From Demequinaceae bacterium UBA4004 (GTDB taxonomy: Bacteria; Actinomycetota; Actinomycetes; Actinomycetales; Demequinaceae): a stretch of DNA of 10,858 nucleotides. Under the pieces are notes generated by a model. That model was not told the DNA's origin. It made no database searches and saw only the letters and a list, made by a program, of their open reading frames with translations. The first letter of the stretch is position 1. Every line of letters begins with the position of its first letter. Below are positions 1 through 6,170 of the stretch, one piece after another. Made by a program: the position numbers and the translations under genes. The stretch is taken from positions 1,825 through 12,682 of the forward strand of contig DGBM01000050.1 of assembly GCA_002384765.1 (NCBI GenBank), in the 5' to 3' direction.

Positions 1-220
1 CGATCGCGTAGTCGAGGAACAGGAACGGGATGCCGGCCGTCAGCAGCGCGACGATGTAGGGGATCAGGAAGGCCCCGCCGCCGTTCTCGTAGGCGACGTA
101 CGGAAAGCGCCAGATGTTGCCCAGGCCCACGGCCGAGCCGATTGCGGACAGGATGAAGCCCGTCTGCCCGGAGAACTGCTCGCGCGGCGCACCGGTGGAC
201 TCCTCGTTGGGTGCAGACAT
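1..220 (-). CDS. Sodium:neurotransmitter symporter (NSS) family transporter, N-terminal part
   Basis: Only the first 73 codons are present; the gene continues past the left edge. NSS (LeuT/MhsT/SNF) proteins couple inward sodium movement to uptake of amino acids or related solutes across the cytoplasmic membrane. The visible part shows a polar N-tail (about 1-20), then TM1 with the family hallmark [14 protein letters not shown] at residues 28-41, then [13 protein letters not shown] leading into TM2. A30, V31 and N35 match the LeuT sodium-site residues A22, V23 and N27. The ATG at 218-220 is preceded by GAGGGAG at a normal distance, so the start is well supported. Substrate cannot be told from this fragment. 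The gene lies downstream of the betaine importer operon on the same strand but is separated from it by a terminator, so it is probably a separate transcript. A link to osmotic adaptation is only suggested by position. Confidence 0.9.
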   Translation of the reverse strand, partial: MSAPNEESTGAPREQFSGQTGFILSAIGSAVGLGNIWRFPYVAYENGGGAFLIPYIVALLTAGIPFLFLDYAI

Positions 221-423
221 GTCACTCCCTCGCGATTTCGCCGCCACACTAGCAGTGCGCGCCGTGCCTCACGGAGGACTCAACGCCCACAAGCTACTCG
301 GCGGCCACGGACGACTCAGCGCTTGTCGCCGATTCAGCGCTTATCAACGAAACAGCGCCGGCCACCCGAAGGTGACCGGCGCTGCGTTCTTCACAGGCGC
401 TGTGCCGTATGGGGAGGGAGAGA
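221..423 (-). other. Spacer between binding-protein gene and NSS transporter gene
   Basis: This 203-nt spacer holds the terminator of the upstream operon (346-383) and, beyond it, the presumed promoter region of the NSS gene. TCAGCGCTT occurs twice as a direct repeat (316-324 and 334-342, 18 bases apart); each copy contains the palindrome AGCGCT. On the minus strand, TGCTAGTGT (246-254) resembles an extended -10 element (TGnTAnnnT) about 26 bases upstream of the start codon, but I see no convincing -35. No ORF here looks coding. The promoter reading is a guess; the repeats are plain in the sequence. Confidence 0.4.
346..383 (-). terminator. Rho-independent terminator of the betaine importer operon
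   Basis: Read on the minus strand, a 13-bp stem closes a TTCG tetraloop: arms at 371-383 and 354-366 pair throughout, with one G:U pair. It is followed by GTTTCGTT (353 down to 346), a short broken U tract. It starts about 40 nt after the stop of the binding-protein gene. UUCG loops are unusually stable and common in terminators. The U tract is poor, which is usual in high-GC actinobacteria, so efficiency is uncertain. Confidence 0.75.
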
Positions 424-1338
424 CTACGCGGTGAGCGAGTCCACCCACTCCTGGTTGGCGGCGACCCAGTCGTTGACGATGCCCTCGTACGCGGACTCGC
501 TGTCGGCGGCCCGGAGCTTGTTCTCCAAGTCGGCCAGCAGTGCGCCGTCCATCTTGAAGTTCGCCAGCCAGGTGTTGACCTCGGGGAAGTCATCGCCAAA
601 GCCGGTGCGCGAATAGGTGACCAGCTGCTCGGCGACGCCAAGGGTGCTCTCGGGGTCCTCGAGGTTCTTGACGTCATAGGCGCCGTAGACCCAGTGGGGC
701 TCCCACAGCGTGACGGCAATGTTCTCGCCGTTCGCCATCGCGGTGTCCAGTTCCGCCAGCATGGCCGGGGTCGACGACGTGATGAAGTCCATGTCGCCCA
801 GACCATAGGTCGGAATGACGCTGTCCTGCATTGCGGCGGTCAGACCGGCGCCGGGCTCGATGCCGACGATACGGTTGCCAAAGGCGTCCGCGTTATCGGC
901 CAGGTCGGCGAGCGAGTCAACCGGGGCGTCGGCGTTCACGACGACCGTCAGTGCGGCGTTGTCAAACCAGGCGCCGACCTTGGTGATGTTGTCGCCGTAC
1001 TCTTCGAGGTAGGAGGCGTGCGTGGTGGGCGACCACACATCGGTCACCAGGTCGTAGTCGCCATCGGCGACTGCCTGGAACACGGGGGCGGGGTCTGCAT
1101 ACTCGAGCGTGACGTTGTAACCCTTGCTGTCGAGAATGTTCTGCCACAGCAGCGACGTGGCAAGCGACTCGTCCCAGCCGTTGAACACAGCCATCGTGAT
1201 GTCGCCGCCCGCAGCGGGAGCGTCCCCGCCGCCAGTAGCGGACGTGGTCGGGTCGGCCTCGGGCGACGACGAGCAACCGGCAAGCACAAGGCTTGCGGCA
1301 GCGGCCGTGGCGAGGAGCGCGGTAGAGCGCATCTTCAT
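424..1338 (-). CDS. Glycine betaine/proline-type ABC transporter substrate-binding lipoprotein
   Basis: A 304-residue extracytoplasmic binding protein of the OpuAC/ProX family, which captures quaternary-amine compatible solutes and delivers them to the permease. Residues 1-22 are a lipoprotein signal peptide ending in the lipobox LAGC, so Cys22 would be lipid-anchored to the outer face of the membrane. A Ser/Ala/Gly/Thr-rich linker (23-45) follows, then the binding domain from about 46. Family landmarks are NGWDES (53-58), TDVWSPTTH (99-107), GIEPGAG (159-165) and LWEPHWVY (211-218). W55, W102, W212 and W216 are candidates for the tryptophan cage that holds trimethylammonium groups. The ATG at 1338 is chosen because AAAGGA lies about 8 nt upstream and the signal peptide starts there; a frame extension to 1395 adds nothing credible. 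It is the last gene of the operon, 123 nt after the permease, with a terminator behind it. Exact substrate (betaine, proline betaine, choline or carnitine) is not resolved. Confidence 0.93.
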   Translation of the reverse strand: MKMRSTALLATAAAASLVLAGCSSSPEADPTTSATGGGDAPAAGGDITMAVFNGWDESLATSLLWQNILDSKGYNVTLEYADPAPVFQAVADGDYDLVTDVWSPTTHASYLEEYGDNITKVGAWFDNAALTVVVNADAPVDSLADLADNADAFGNRIVGIEPGAGLTAAMQDSVIPTYGLGDMDFITSSTPAMLAELDTAMANGENIAVTLWEPHWVYGAYDVKNLEDPESTLGVAEQLVTYSRTGFGDDFPEVNTWLANFKMDGALLADLENKLRAADSESAYEGIVNDWVAANQEWVDSLTA

Positions 1339-1461
1339 ATGTGTTTCCTTTCTTGACGGGGAGAGTTTCTCCGCGTCTTGAGCATCGGGTGCCAAAGAAC
1401 TTCCTGGCCGATGCGCGCGGCCACCCGTGTGTGGTCGCCGCGAGGTCTATGGGGTTGGGGG
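1339..1461 (-). other. Intercistronic gap between permease and binding-protein genes, with a hairpin
   Basis: The first two genes of the operon overlap by one base, yet this gap is 123 nt. It contains an inverted repeat, GCGGCCAC (1417-1424) and GTGGTCGC (1431-1438), with a 6-nt loop. In the minus-strand transcript it folds with one A:C mismatch. Hairpins placed here in other binding-protein operons can protect or partly terminate mRNA and so set relative amounts of the binding protein; that role here is inference. The gap may instead hold an internal promoter, but I could not identify one. Confidence 0.35.
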
Positions 1462-2418
1462 TTACGGAGCGGCCCTGGTGGCGCGGTTCTCGTCCACCAT
1501 CTGGTCCATGTCTTCGCCGTCCGTGGTGTCGCGAGCGTCGTCGTCGCTCCCGCCGCTTGGAAGGCGGTCGGCCAGTCCACTCATGAGCGACTTCGCACGT
1601 TTGTTGCCAAACGCGCCGGTGAAGCGGTCCAGGATGATCGCGAGGATCACCACGGCCATCCCGGCATCGAAGCCGAGCGGCTTGTCAAGGGCGGACAGTG
1701 CCTTGGTCACTTCGCCACCAAGGCCGCCTGCGCCGACGAAGCCAGCGATCACGACCATGGACAGCGACAGCATGATGATCTGGTTGATGCCGGCCATGAT
1801 CGAAGGCATCGCGAGGGGCAACTGGATCTGGCGCAAGATGCGGCCCGGGCTCGCACCGAATGCATGTCCGGCCTCGACCACTTCGTGGTCCACGCCGCGG
1901 ATACCCAATTCGGTGAGTCGGACCCCGGGAGCCAGAGCGAACAGGACGGTCGCGAAGATGCCGGGCGCCACGCCAATGCGGAACAGCGCGATGGCGGGAA
2001 TCAGGTACACCAGCGCGGGCATCGTCTGGAGAAAGTCCATGATCGGCTTGACGATGGCCGACACCACCGCGTTGCGGGCCGCCCAGATGCCGATCGGGAT
2101 CGAGATGATGATGGCGAGGAACGCGGATACCAGCACGAGGGACAGCGAGTCCATGGCGTTCTCCCACTGGTCGACGCCGAGGATGAACAACAGCCCGGCT
2201 GCGGTGCCAAGTCCAAACTTCCACCCGCGTGCCAGCAGTGCTGCGATGGCGACCACAATGATCACGGCTGCCACCGGCGGAGTATTGAACACCCAGTTCA
2301 CCGAGTCGTACATGCCGAGGTAGACGCTTCTCATCAAGGTGAAGAACCAGTCAAGATTGGTGGACACCCAGTTCAGACCGGACTCGATCCATTCTCCAAA
2401 GTGAATGCGGAAGTCCAT
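1462..2418 (-). CDS. Glycine betaine/proline-type ABC transporter permease
   Basis: A 318-residue membrane subunit of the ProW/OpuAB family; two copies would form the channel and dock two ATPases. A hydrophilic N-terminal segment (1-24) precedes hydrophobic stretches at about 25-37, 46-63, 70-82, 92-112, 121-145, 150-166, 205-232 and 249-265. The binding-protein-dependent permease EAA loop is at 182-205 (EAGHAFGASPGRILRQIQLP), the segment that contacts the ATPase. The ATG at 2418 shares one base with the ATPase stop (TGATG) and has GGGAGGT upstream, so the two genes are probably translationally coupled. The C-terminus is odd: after the last helix there is a roughly 46-residue hydrophilic tail with ten acidic residues between 292 and 310. 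This is longer than the short ending I expect for simple ProW proteins, and may be a cytoplasmic sensing or interaction tail. Confidence 0.93.
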   Translation of the reverse strand: MDFRIHFGEWIESGLNWVSTNLDWFFTLMRSVYLGMYDSVNWVFNTPPVAAVIIVVAIAALLARGWKFGLGTAAGLLFILGVDQWENAMDSLSLVLVSAFLAIIISIPIGIWAARNAVVSAIVKPIMDFLQTMPALVYLIPAIALFRIGVAPGIFATVLFALAPGVRLTELGIRGVDHEVVEAGHAFGASPGRILRQIQLPLAMPSIMAGINQIIMLSLSMVVIAGFVGAGGLGGEVTKALSALDKPLGFDAGMAVVILAIILDRFTGAFGNKRAKSLMSGLADRLPSGGSDDDARDTTDGEDMDQMVDENRATRAAP

Positions 2419-3713
2419 CAGTTGACCTCCCCGATCTTGAGGGAACCCGAGTTGACGGCGGCATTCAGGGCCTCATCAACCACGTCGGTCGGTATGGGGT
2501 CCAGGTCGGGGCTCGCTTGCGCGGCCGCCTCCGGTTCACCTCCGAGGGTGGCCAGCAACGTGACTCGCGGAATGACGCCAATGAGGCGGCTCTTGCCGTC
2601 CACGACTCCCAGCGGCAGCGCGTATTCCAGCGACGGGATGAACAGTTCAGAGAGCGCGGTGTCATTCGGAACGGCGCCATGGTCGGCGCGCACGATGCTC
2701 TTGAGCCCCTTTTCGCCCTTGCGCACCAGATCGAGGCAATCGCGGTCAGTGACCCAGCCCACGAGTGTGCGGTCGCGGTTCACCACGTACACGCCGCTCA
2801 ACTGCTCGTCGCGCATGGCCTTGAGCGCGCCGTGCGGGCCTTCATTCAGGTGGACCACGGCGCGCGGCTTGCGCATCACCGACTCGGCCGTAAGCACGCG
2901 GGTGCGGTCCACATCCTGCACAAACTGTTCGACGTAGTCGTTCGCAGGGTTGGTGAGGATCTCCTCGGGAGTTCCGATCTGGACAATGCGCCCGTCACGC
3001 ATCACGGCGATCCGGTCACCGAGGAACATCGCCTCGTTGAGATCGTGGGTGATGAAGATGATCGTCTTGCCGAGCGTGGACTGCAGTTCGAGCAGCTGCT
3101 CTTGCATCTCGCGGCGGATGAGGGGGTCGAGCGCGGAGAACGCCTCGTCCATGAGCAGCACCTCGGTGTCGGCCGCGAGTGCACGGGCCAAGCCTACGCG
3201 CTGCTGCATGCCGCCGGAAAGTTCGCTCGGGTGCTTGTCTTCCCAGCCGCCCAATCCGACCACCTGGGTCACCTCGCGGGCCTTCGCCTCGCGTTGATCA
3301 CGGGGTACGCCCTGAATCTCCAGGCCGTACGCGACGTTGTCGAGCACGGTGCGGTGCGGGAGCAGTGCGAAGTGCTGGAAGACCATCGACATGCGCTTGC
3401 GACGGAGATTGCGCAGTAGCTTTGCCGAGGTGCCGGTGACGCTCTCGCCGGCGACTTCGACGGTTCCGGCGGTCACCTCGTGAAGGCCGTTGAGCATGCG
3501 GATCAGGGTGGACTTTCCGGATCCGGAAAGTCCCATCACCACAAAGATCTCGCCGCGTGCCACCTCAAACGAGGCGTCGATCACGGCAGCGGTCGTGCCG
3601 CTGCCGAGCGAGTCTCGGGAGTCGCCCGCCTGCAATTTCTGCACGGCCGACTCGGGGTGTTTGCCGAAGACTTTGTACAGGCTGTGGGCCTTCAACGCAA
3701 TGGTGTCAGTCAC
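2418..3713 (-). CDS. Glycine betaine/proline-type ABC transporter ATP-binding protein with CBS domains
   Basis: A 431-residue ATPase of the ProV/OpuAA type, which powers uptake of betaine-like osmolytes. Order: family N-terminal extension (1-45), ATPase core (about 46-265), paired CBS domains (about 275-390), acidic tail (391-431). Motifs: Walker A GLSGSGKST (61-69), Q-loop Q113, signature LSGGMQQR (165-172), Walker B VLLMDE (185-190), switch H223. In characterised OpuA and OpuC systems CBS pairs gate transport by ionic strength or cyclic-di-AMP; the tail here holds eight acidic residues and one lysine. Start choice: GTG at 3713 has TGAGGA just upstream and begins VTDTIALKAHSLYKVFG, a typical family start; another in-frame GTG at 3743 lacks a good ribosome site. 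The gene is first in the operon and its stop overlaps the permease start. The whole motif set is intact, so it should be active. Confidence 0.94.
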   Translation of the reverse strand: MTDTIALKAHSLYKVFGKHPESAVQKLQAGDSRDSLGSGTTAAVIDASFEVARGEIFVVMGLSGSGKSTLIRMLNGLHEVTAGTVEVAGESVTGTSAKLLRNLRRKRMSMVFQHFALLPHRTVLDNVAYGLEIQGVPRDQREAKAREVTQVVGLGGWEDKHPSELSGGMQQRVGLARALAADTEVLLMDEAFSALDPLIRREMQEQLLELQSTLGKTIIFITHDLNEAMFLGDRIAVMRDGRIVQIGTPEEILTNPANDYVEQFVQDVDRTRVLTAESVMRKPRAVVHLNEGPHGALKAMRDEQLSGVYVVNRDRTLVGWVTDRDCLDLVRKGEKGLKSIVRADHGAVPNDTALSELFIPSLEYALPLGVVDGKSRLIGVIPRVTLLATLGGEPEAAAQASPDLDPIPTDVVDEALNAAVNSGSLKIGEVN

Positions 3714-3981
3714 GTGATCCTCAGGTGAGCAGCCCGGGGGCACTCCGGTTGCGGTCGCTCCTGACCACGAGGGACTCGCAGCCGTCGGACGGCAGTCACG
3801 GACCCGCAGCCCCGATGGCGGGGCATGCGTGGCCAGGTTTCAACGCAATCGCAACAAGGCGACGCACAGCGACCTGGGCTTGTCTTCGCCACCTCGGAAA
3901 CGCGGTGCGCATCAACAGGGTGGCCCTACCAAGGTAGCGTCATGCGACGGCAGAACCAAATATGCCTGGTAGAAGTGCCAG
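3714..3981 (-). other. Upstream region and probable leader of the betaine importer operon
   Basis: This 268-nt region lies between tesB and the importer operon, both minus strand. No ORF here is convincing. A possible promoter is at 3931-3959 (separate entry); if it is real, the leader would be around 200 nt. In that stretch I see several inverted repeats: GCCCCG-ATGG-CGGGGC (3809-3824), GCCGTC-G-GACGGC (3781-3793), and a wider pair CCAGGT/ACCTGG (3833-3838 and 3872-3877). I compared it by eye with the ydaO/cyclic-di-AMP riboswitch, a sensible candidate for osmolyte genes, and did not find its conserved sequence blocks. Confidence 0.4.
3931..3959 (-). promoter_or_regulatory. Possible promoter of the betaine importer operon
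   Basis: On the minus strand, TTGGTT (3954-3959) and TACCTT (3931-3936) are 17 bases apart, resembling -35 and -10 hexamers of a housekeeping sigma factor. The -10 match is modest. It overlaps the dyad CTACC-AA-GGTAG (3926-3937), which could be a repressor site. It lies only about 20-50 bases after the tesB stop, and I saw no strong terminator between, so read-through from tesB into the operon is also possible. Confidence 0.3.
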
Positions 3982-4866
3982 TCAGTGGCCTTCCGGCATG
4001 CGTAGCATGCCCTCTTGAGCGACGGATGCGACCAGCCTTCCGTCTTCGCTGAACACCCAGGAACCGCACATTCCTCTGCCGCTTTGCGCGGTCGGCGCGT
4101 CCTGCACAAACAGGAGCCATTCGTCGGCGCGGGCGGGGCGGTGCCACCACAAGGCGTGGTCCAGGCTCGCGAACGCCATCCCAGGTGTCGTCCATGAGGC
4201 TCCGTGGCGTCGCAGGGCTGGCTCAAGGATCACCTGGTCGGAGCCGAAGGCGAGCAGCGCACGGTGCATCAGGTCGCTCACGTCGAGGGCGCGGCGCACG
4301 CGCATCCATGCGGTCTGGTACTGCTTGGGCGCCTTGTCGGGCTCCATGAAGATCGAACCCTCAACGTGCCGGACGTCGAAGGGCGCCGAGTTGAGCCAGA
4401 AGTCCGCGGTGGGGTGCCCGGCGAAGGGGCTGAATACATCGATGACGGACGCCAGCGCATCCGGCGGCGGCACCTCCGGCATACGCACGGAGTGTTCCGG
4501 GCCATCTTGAGTCTCCTGGAAGGACGCGATCATCGACAGGATCGGCTTCTCGTCTTGGAAGGCGTGGGTCCGGCGCGCAGAGAATGACCTCCCGTCTCGC
4601 AGTTCCTCGACCTCAAAGCGGATGGGGCGACTCGCGTCGCCCGGCCGCAGGAAGTACCCGTGCATGGAGTGCGCCACGCGGGACTCGTCCACGGTGTGGC
4701 CCGCCGCGAGCACGGCTTGAGCAAGCGCCTGGCCGCCAAACACGCGCCCTCCCGGCATCGGCAACGAGTCGCCCTCAAAGGTGGTGTCGCCCAATCGGCG
4801 CAGATCCAGTGAGCCCAGCCCTGCAGCCACCGCAGCGTCCCCCCAGGTGTCGTCCACATGCTCCAT
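3982..4866 (-). CDS. tesB: Acyl-CoA thioesterase II
   Basis: A 294-residue cytoplasmic enzyme of the TesB double-hotdog family, hydrolysing fatty acyl-CoA to free fatty acid and CoA. E. coli TesB is 286 residues, so the length fits. Landmarks: GRVFGGQALAQAVLAA (40-55) and SMHGYFLRPGD (67-77) in the first hotdog, SLDHALWWHRP (234-244), DAPTAQSGRG (256-265) and VAQEGMLR (282-289) in the second. D236, T259 and Q284 fall at the positions of the catalytic Asp, Thr and Gln of E. coli TesB (the Thr may be offset by one in my alignment by eye). The ATG at 4866 has AAGGAG six bases upstream and begins MEHVDDTWGD; the frame extends upstream to 5010 but that part is not conserved-looking. It is divergent from the membrane-protein ORF at 5025. 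TesB is often a general housekeeping enzyme for beta-oxidation and acyl-CoA balance; its cellular substrate here is unknown. Confidence 0.94.
   Translation of the reverse strand: MEHVDDTWGDAAVAAGLGSLDLRRLGDTTFEGDSLPMPGGRVFGGQALAQAVLAAGHTVDESRVAHSMHGYFLRPGDASRPIRFEVEELRDGRSFSARRTHAFQDEKPILSMIASFQETQDGPEHSVRMPEVPPPDALASVIDVFSPFAGHPTADFWLNSAPFDVRHVEGSIFMEPDKAPKQYQTAWMRVRRALDVSDLMHRALLAFGSDQVILEPALRRHGASWTTPGMAFASLDHALWWHRPARADEWLLFVQDAPTAQSGRGMCGSWVFSEDGRLVASVAQEGMLRMPEGH
3995..4011. repeat. Perfect 7-bp inverted repeat at the 3' end of tesB
   Basis: GGCATGC and GCATGCC flank a 3-base loop (GTA). It lies inside the last codons of tesB (LRMPEGH), ending 11 bases before the stop. On RNA it would form a compact hairpin just ahead of the stop codon. 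There is no U tract after it, so it is not a standard terminator. Confidence 0.45.
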
Positions 4867-5024
4867 GCTGTCTCCTTTGCTTTGGCTCTGTGATGCTGTG
4901 GTGTGGTGACGCGGTGGGTGAGCGTGCCAAGCGCGGTGCAGTAGCCACACCGCGAGCCTAGCCGCGCCGCGCGCGGTGACGAGGACGCACGTATCGTTGC
5001 TGTAGGGCAACCGCGAGAGCGCTC
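4867..5024. promoter_or_regulatory. Divergent control region between tesB and the membrane-protein ORF
   Basis: This 158-nt region must hold the tesB promoter and any promoter of the plus-strand ORF. The heptamer CGCGGTG occurs at 4910-4916, 4932-4938 and 4972-4978, and inverted at 4948-4954; the second and the inverted copies form a 23-bp dyad with a 9-base spacer, an arrangement typical of a dimeric repressor site. A second small dyad, GTTGC-N6-GCAAC, is at 4996-5011. I found no hexamer pair strong enough to name as a promoter on either strand. The heptamer also occurs singly elsewhere in this GC-rich window, so regulation by it is only a hypothesis. Confidence 0.35.
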
Positions 5025-6170
5025 ATGGGAGAAGCTAACGGGCACGTGACGGGCGTCGCAGGTTGGCGCCGCAAGCGCGGCGTGACGGCGCTACGTGCGG
5101 TCATTGTGGGCGCAACCCTGGCCGTCCTGGGAGTCATCGCGGTGTTCAGCGACGCGATGTTCTTCTACGGCGTCGACGATGGTGGGGAAGGCCTCGTGGC
5201 GATCGTGGGGACGGCGGCGATGCTCGCCGCCAGCTTCGGTTTCGCGGGGCTGATCTACTGGTGGGTGGACCACCTTGTCGGCTGCCGCGGAAGGGTGGTG
5301 AGTGTCACGGTCCACACGGCGATTGGCGTCGCGATTGCGCTGGTGGTGGTGCTGCCTGGGGGCTCGGGCTATGAGAGCGCAGGGGATGAGGCACTGGGGA
5401 TCACGTTGATGTCAGGTGCCGTGCTCATGGCGACCTGGTCGCGGGTTTTGTGCGCGGATCGTTCGAGCCGGGGCGGGGAGCGGCGGACTGGGGCGTGCGG
5501 TGTCCTCGAACGTGTTGATCATCGAGTGAGCGGCGCGCTCAAGATAGTCGAGCAGGGTGGCTTGGTGCAGTGGCGCCAGCCCCGCCTCTTCCACCGCGAC
5601 CCGCATGTGAGTCATCCAGTGGTCTCGCGCCTCGGGGTTCACGTGGAACGGCTGGTGGCGCATTCTCAGGCGGGGGTGGCCGCGTTGGTCCGAGTAGGTG
5701 GTCGGCCCTCCCCAATACTGCTCAAGGAACAGGGTGAGTCGCTCGGCGGCACCGTCCATGTCGTGTGCCGGGTACATGGGCGACAGGACTTCATCGGTGC
5801 GCACGCCCTCGTAGAAGCGTCGCACGATGCGCACGAATGTCTCGTGTCCGCCCACCGCGTCGAAGAAGGTTTGGCCCGGATGCTGGACGGGACCGGCACC
5901 GACGCTCATGCCGGGTGTCGGCTCTGCGCCGTCGGGGGTGGGCGAACTCACGTCTCGTCTTCCGACGCTGCCGCACGCTTGGCGGGGCGCTTGGGTACGC
6001 GCTTGGGTGGGGTCGTGGTGTCACGGTCCACGAGCAGCGTCTGGTCCGGAACGGCCATGCGGATTCCGCGCTCGTCGAAGATGCGCCGCATCTCGAGGCG
6101 CACCTTGCGCATGATGTCCCACTGCTTGATGGGTGCCACCTGGATCATGAGGCGGATCGCGACGCTGTAG
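5025..6170 (+). CDS. Hypothetical four-helix membrane protein; only about 5025-5460 looks coding, frame stays open to 6170
   Basis: I do not recognise this protein. The first 142 residues look like a real small membrane protein: a short basic N-tail (WRRKR at 14-18), then hydrophobic helices at about 21-48, 57-81, 91-111 and 123-141, with WSRVL at the end of the last. From about residue 145 (base 5460) the translation turns Arg/Gly/His-rich and is simply the antisense of the globin and the end of mscS; that part is almost certainly not a natural protein. No stop occurs in this frame before 6170, so either the gene has lost its stop through a frameshift or deletion near 5450-5510, or it ends in a long non-functional tail. 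A one-base shift would give stops at 5516-5518 or 5527-5529. The start at 5025 has only a weak GAGAG upstream; GTG at 5046 with GGGAGAAG upstream is an alternative. It is divergent from tesB. Confidence 0.4.
   Translation: MGEANGHVTGVAGWRRKRGVTALRAVIVGATLAVLGVIAVFSDAMFFYGVDDGGEGLVAIVGTAAMLAASFGFAGLIYWWVDHLVGCRGRVVSVTVHTAIGVAIALVVVLPGGSGYESAGDEALGITLMSGAVLMATWSRVLCADRSSRGGERRTGACGVLERVDHRVSGALKIVEQGGLVQWRQPRLFHRDPHVSHPVVSRLGVHVERLVAHSQAGVAALVRVGGRPSPILLKEQGESLGGTVHVVCRVHGRQDFIGAHALVEASHDAHECLVSAHRVEEGLARMLDGTGTDAHAGCRLCAVGGGRTHVSSSDAAARLAGRLGTRLGGVVVSRSTSSVWSGTAMRIPRSSKMRRISRRTLRMMSHCLMGATWIMRRIATL
5412..5951 (-). CDS. glbO: Group II (O-type) truncated haemoglobin
   Basis: A 179-residue heme protein of the 2/2 globin family, trHbO type; members bind oxygen and react with NO or peroxide, and a detoxification or oxygen-transfer role is usual but not proven here. 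The globin core runs from about 28 to 148: FFDAVGGHETF (29-39), Tyr B10 at Y47, Tyr CD1 at Y60, the stretch LEQYWGGPTTYSDQRGHP (76-93), proximal His F8 at H99 in RLRMRHQPF, and Trp G8 at W112. These residues match Y23, Y36, H75 and W88 of Mycobacterium tuberculosis GlbO (128 residues). The GTG at 5951 overlaps the mscS stop as GTGA, with GGAAG upstream, so translation is probably coupled; ATG at 5909 is an alternative but has no ribosome site. Odd points: about 25 extra residues at the N-terminus, and a Pro/Arg-rich tail of about 30 residues after the core that overlaps the convergent membrane-protein ORF. Confidence 0.92.
   Translation of the reverse strand: MSSPTPDGAEPTPGMSVGAGPVQHPGQTFFDAVGGHETFVRIVRRFYEGVRTDEVLSPMYPAHDMDGAAERLTLFLEQYWGGPTTYSDQRGHPRLRMRHQPFHVNPEARDHWMTHMRVAVEEAGLAPLHQATLLDYLERAAHSMINTFEDTARPSPPLPAPARTIRAQNPRPGRHEHGT

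Noticed and set aside
409..1356. Plus-strand ORF of about 315 codons
   Set aside because: It is antisense to the binding-protein gene, which has a signal peptide, lipobox and family motifs. The plus-strand translation is Val/Gly/Arg-rich with no recognisable family.
1378..2937. Plus-strand ORF of about 519 codons
   Set aside because: It spans antisense of permease and ATPase and the gap between permease and binding protein. The His/Asp/Arg-rich translation is typical of a shadow frame in GC-rich DNA.
2517..3419. Plus-strand ORF of about 300 codons
   Set aside because: It is antisense to the ATPase, whose Walker, signature and CBS motifs are intact.
3710..3892. Small minus-strand ORF of 60 codons ahead of the importer ATPase
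   Set aside because: It overlaps the ATPase start, has Cys/Arg/Pro-rich composition and no convincing ribosome site. A leader peptide cannot be excluded, but nothing supports it.
3714..3981. Possible ydaO (cyclic-di-AMP) riboswitch
   Set aside because: The location is sensible but I could not find the conserved blocks of that class by eye.
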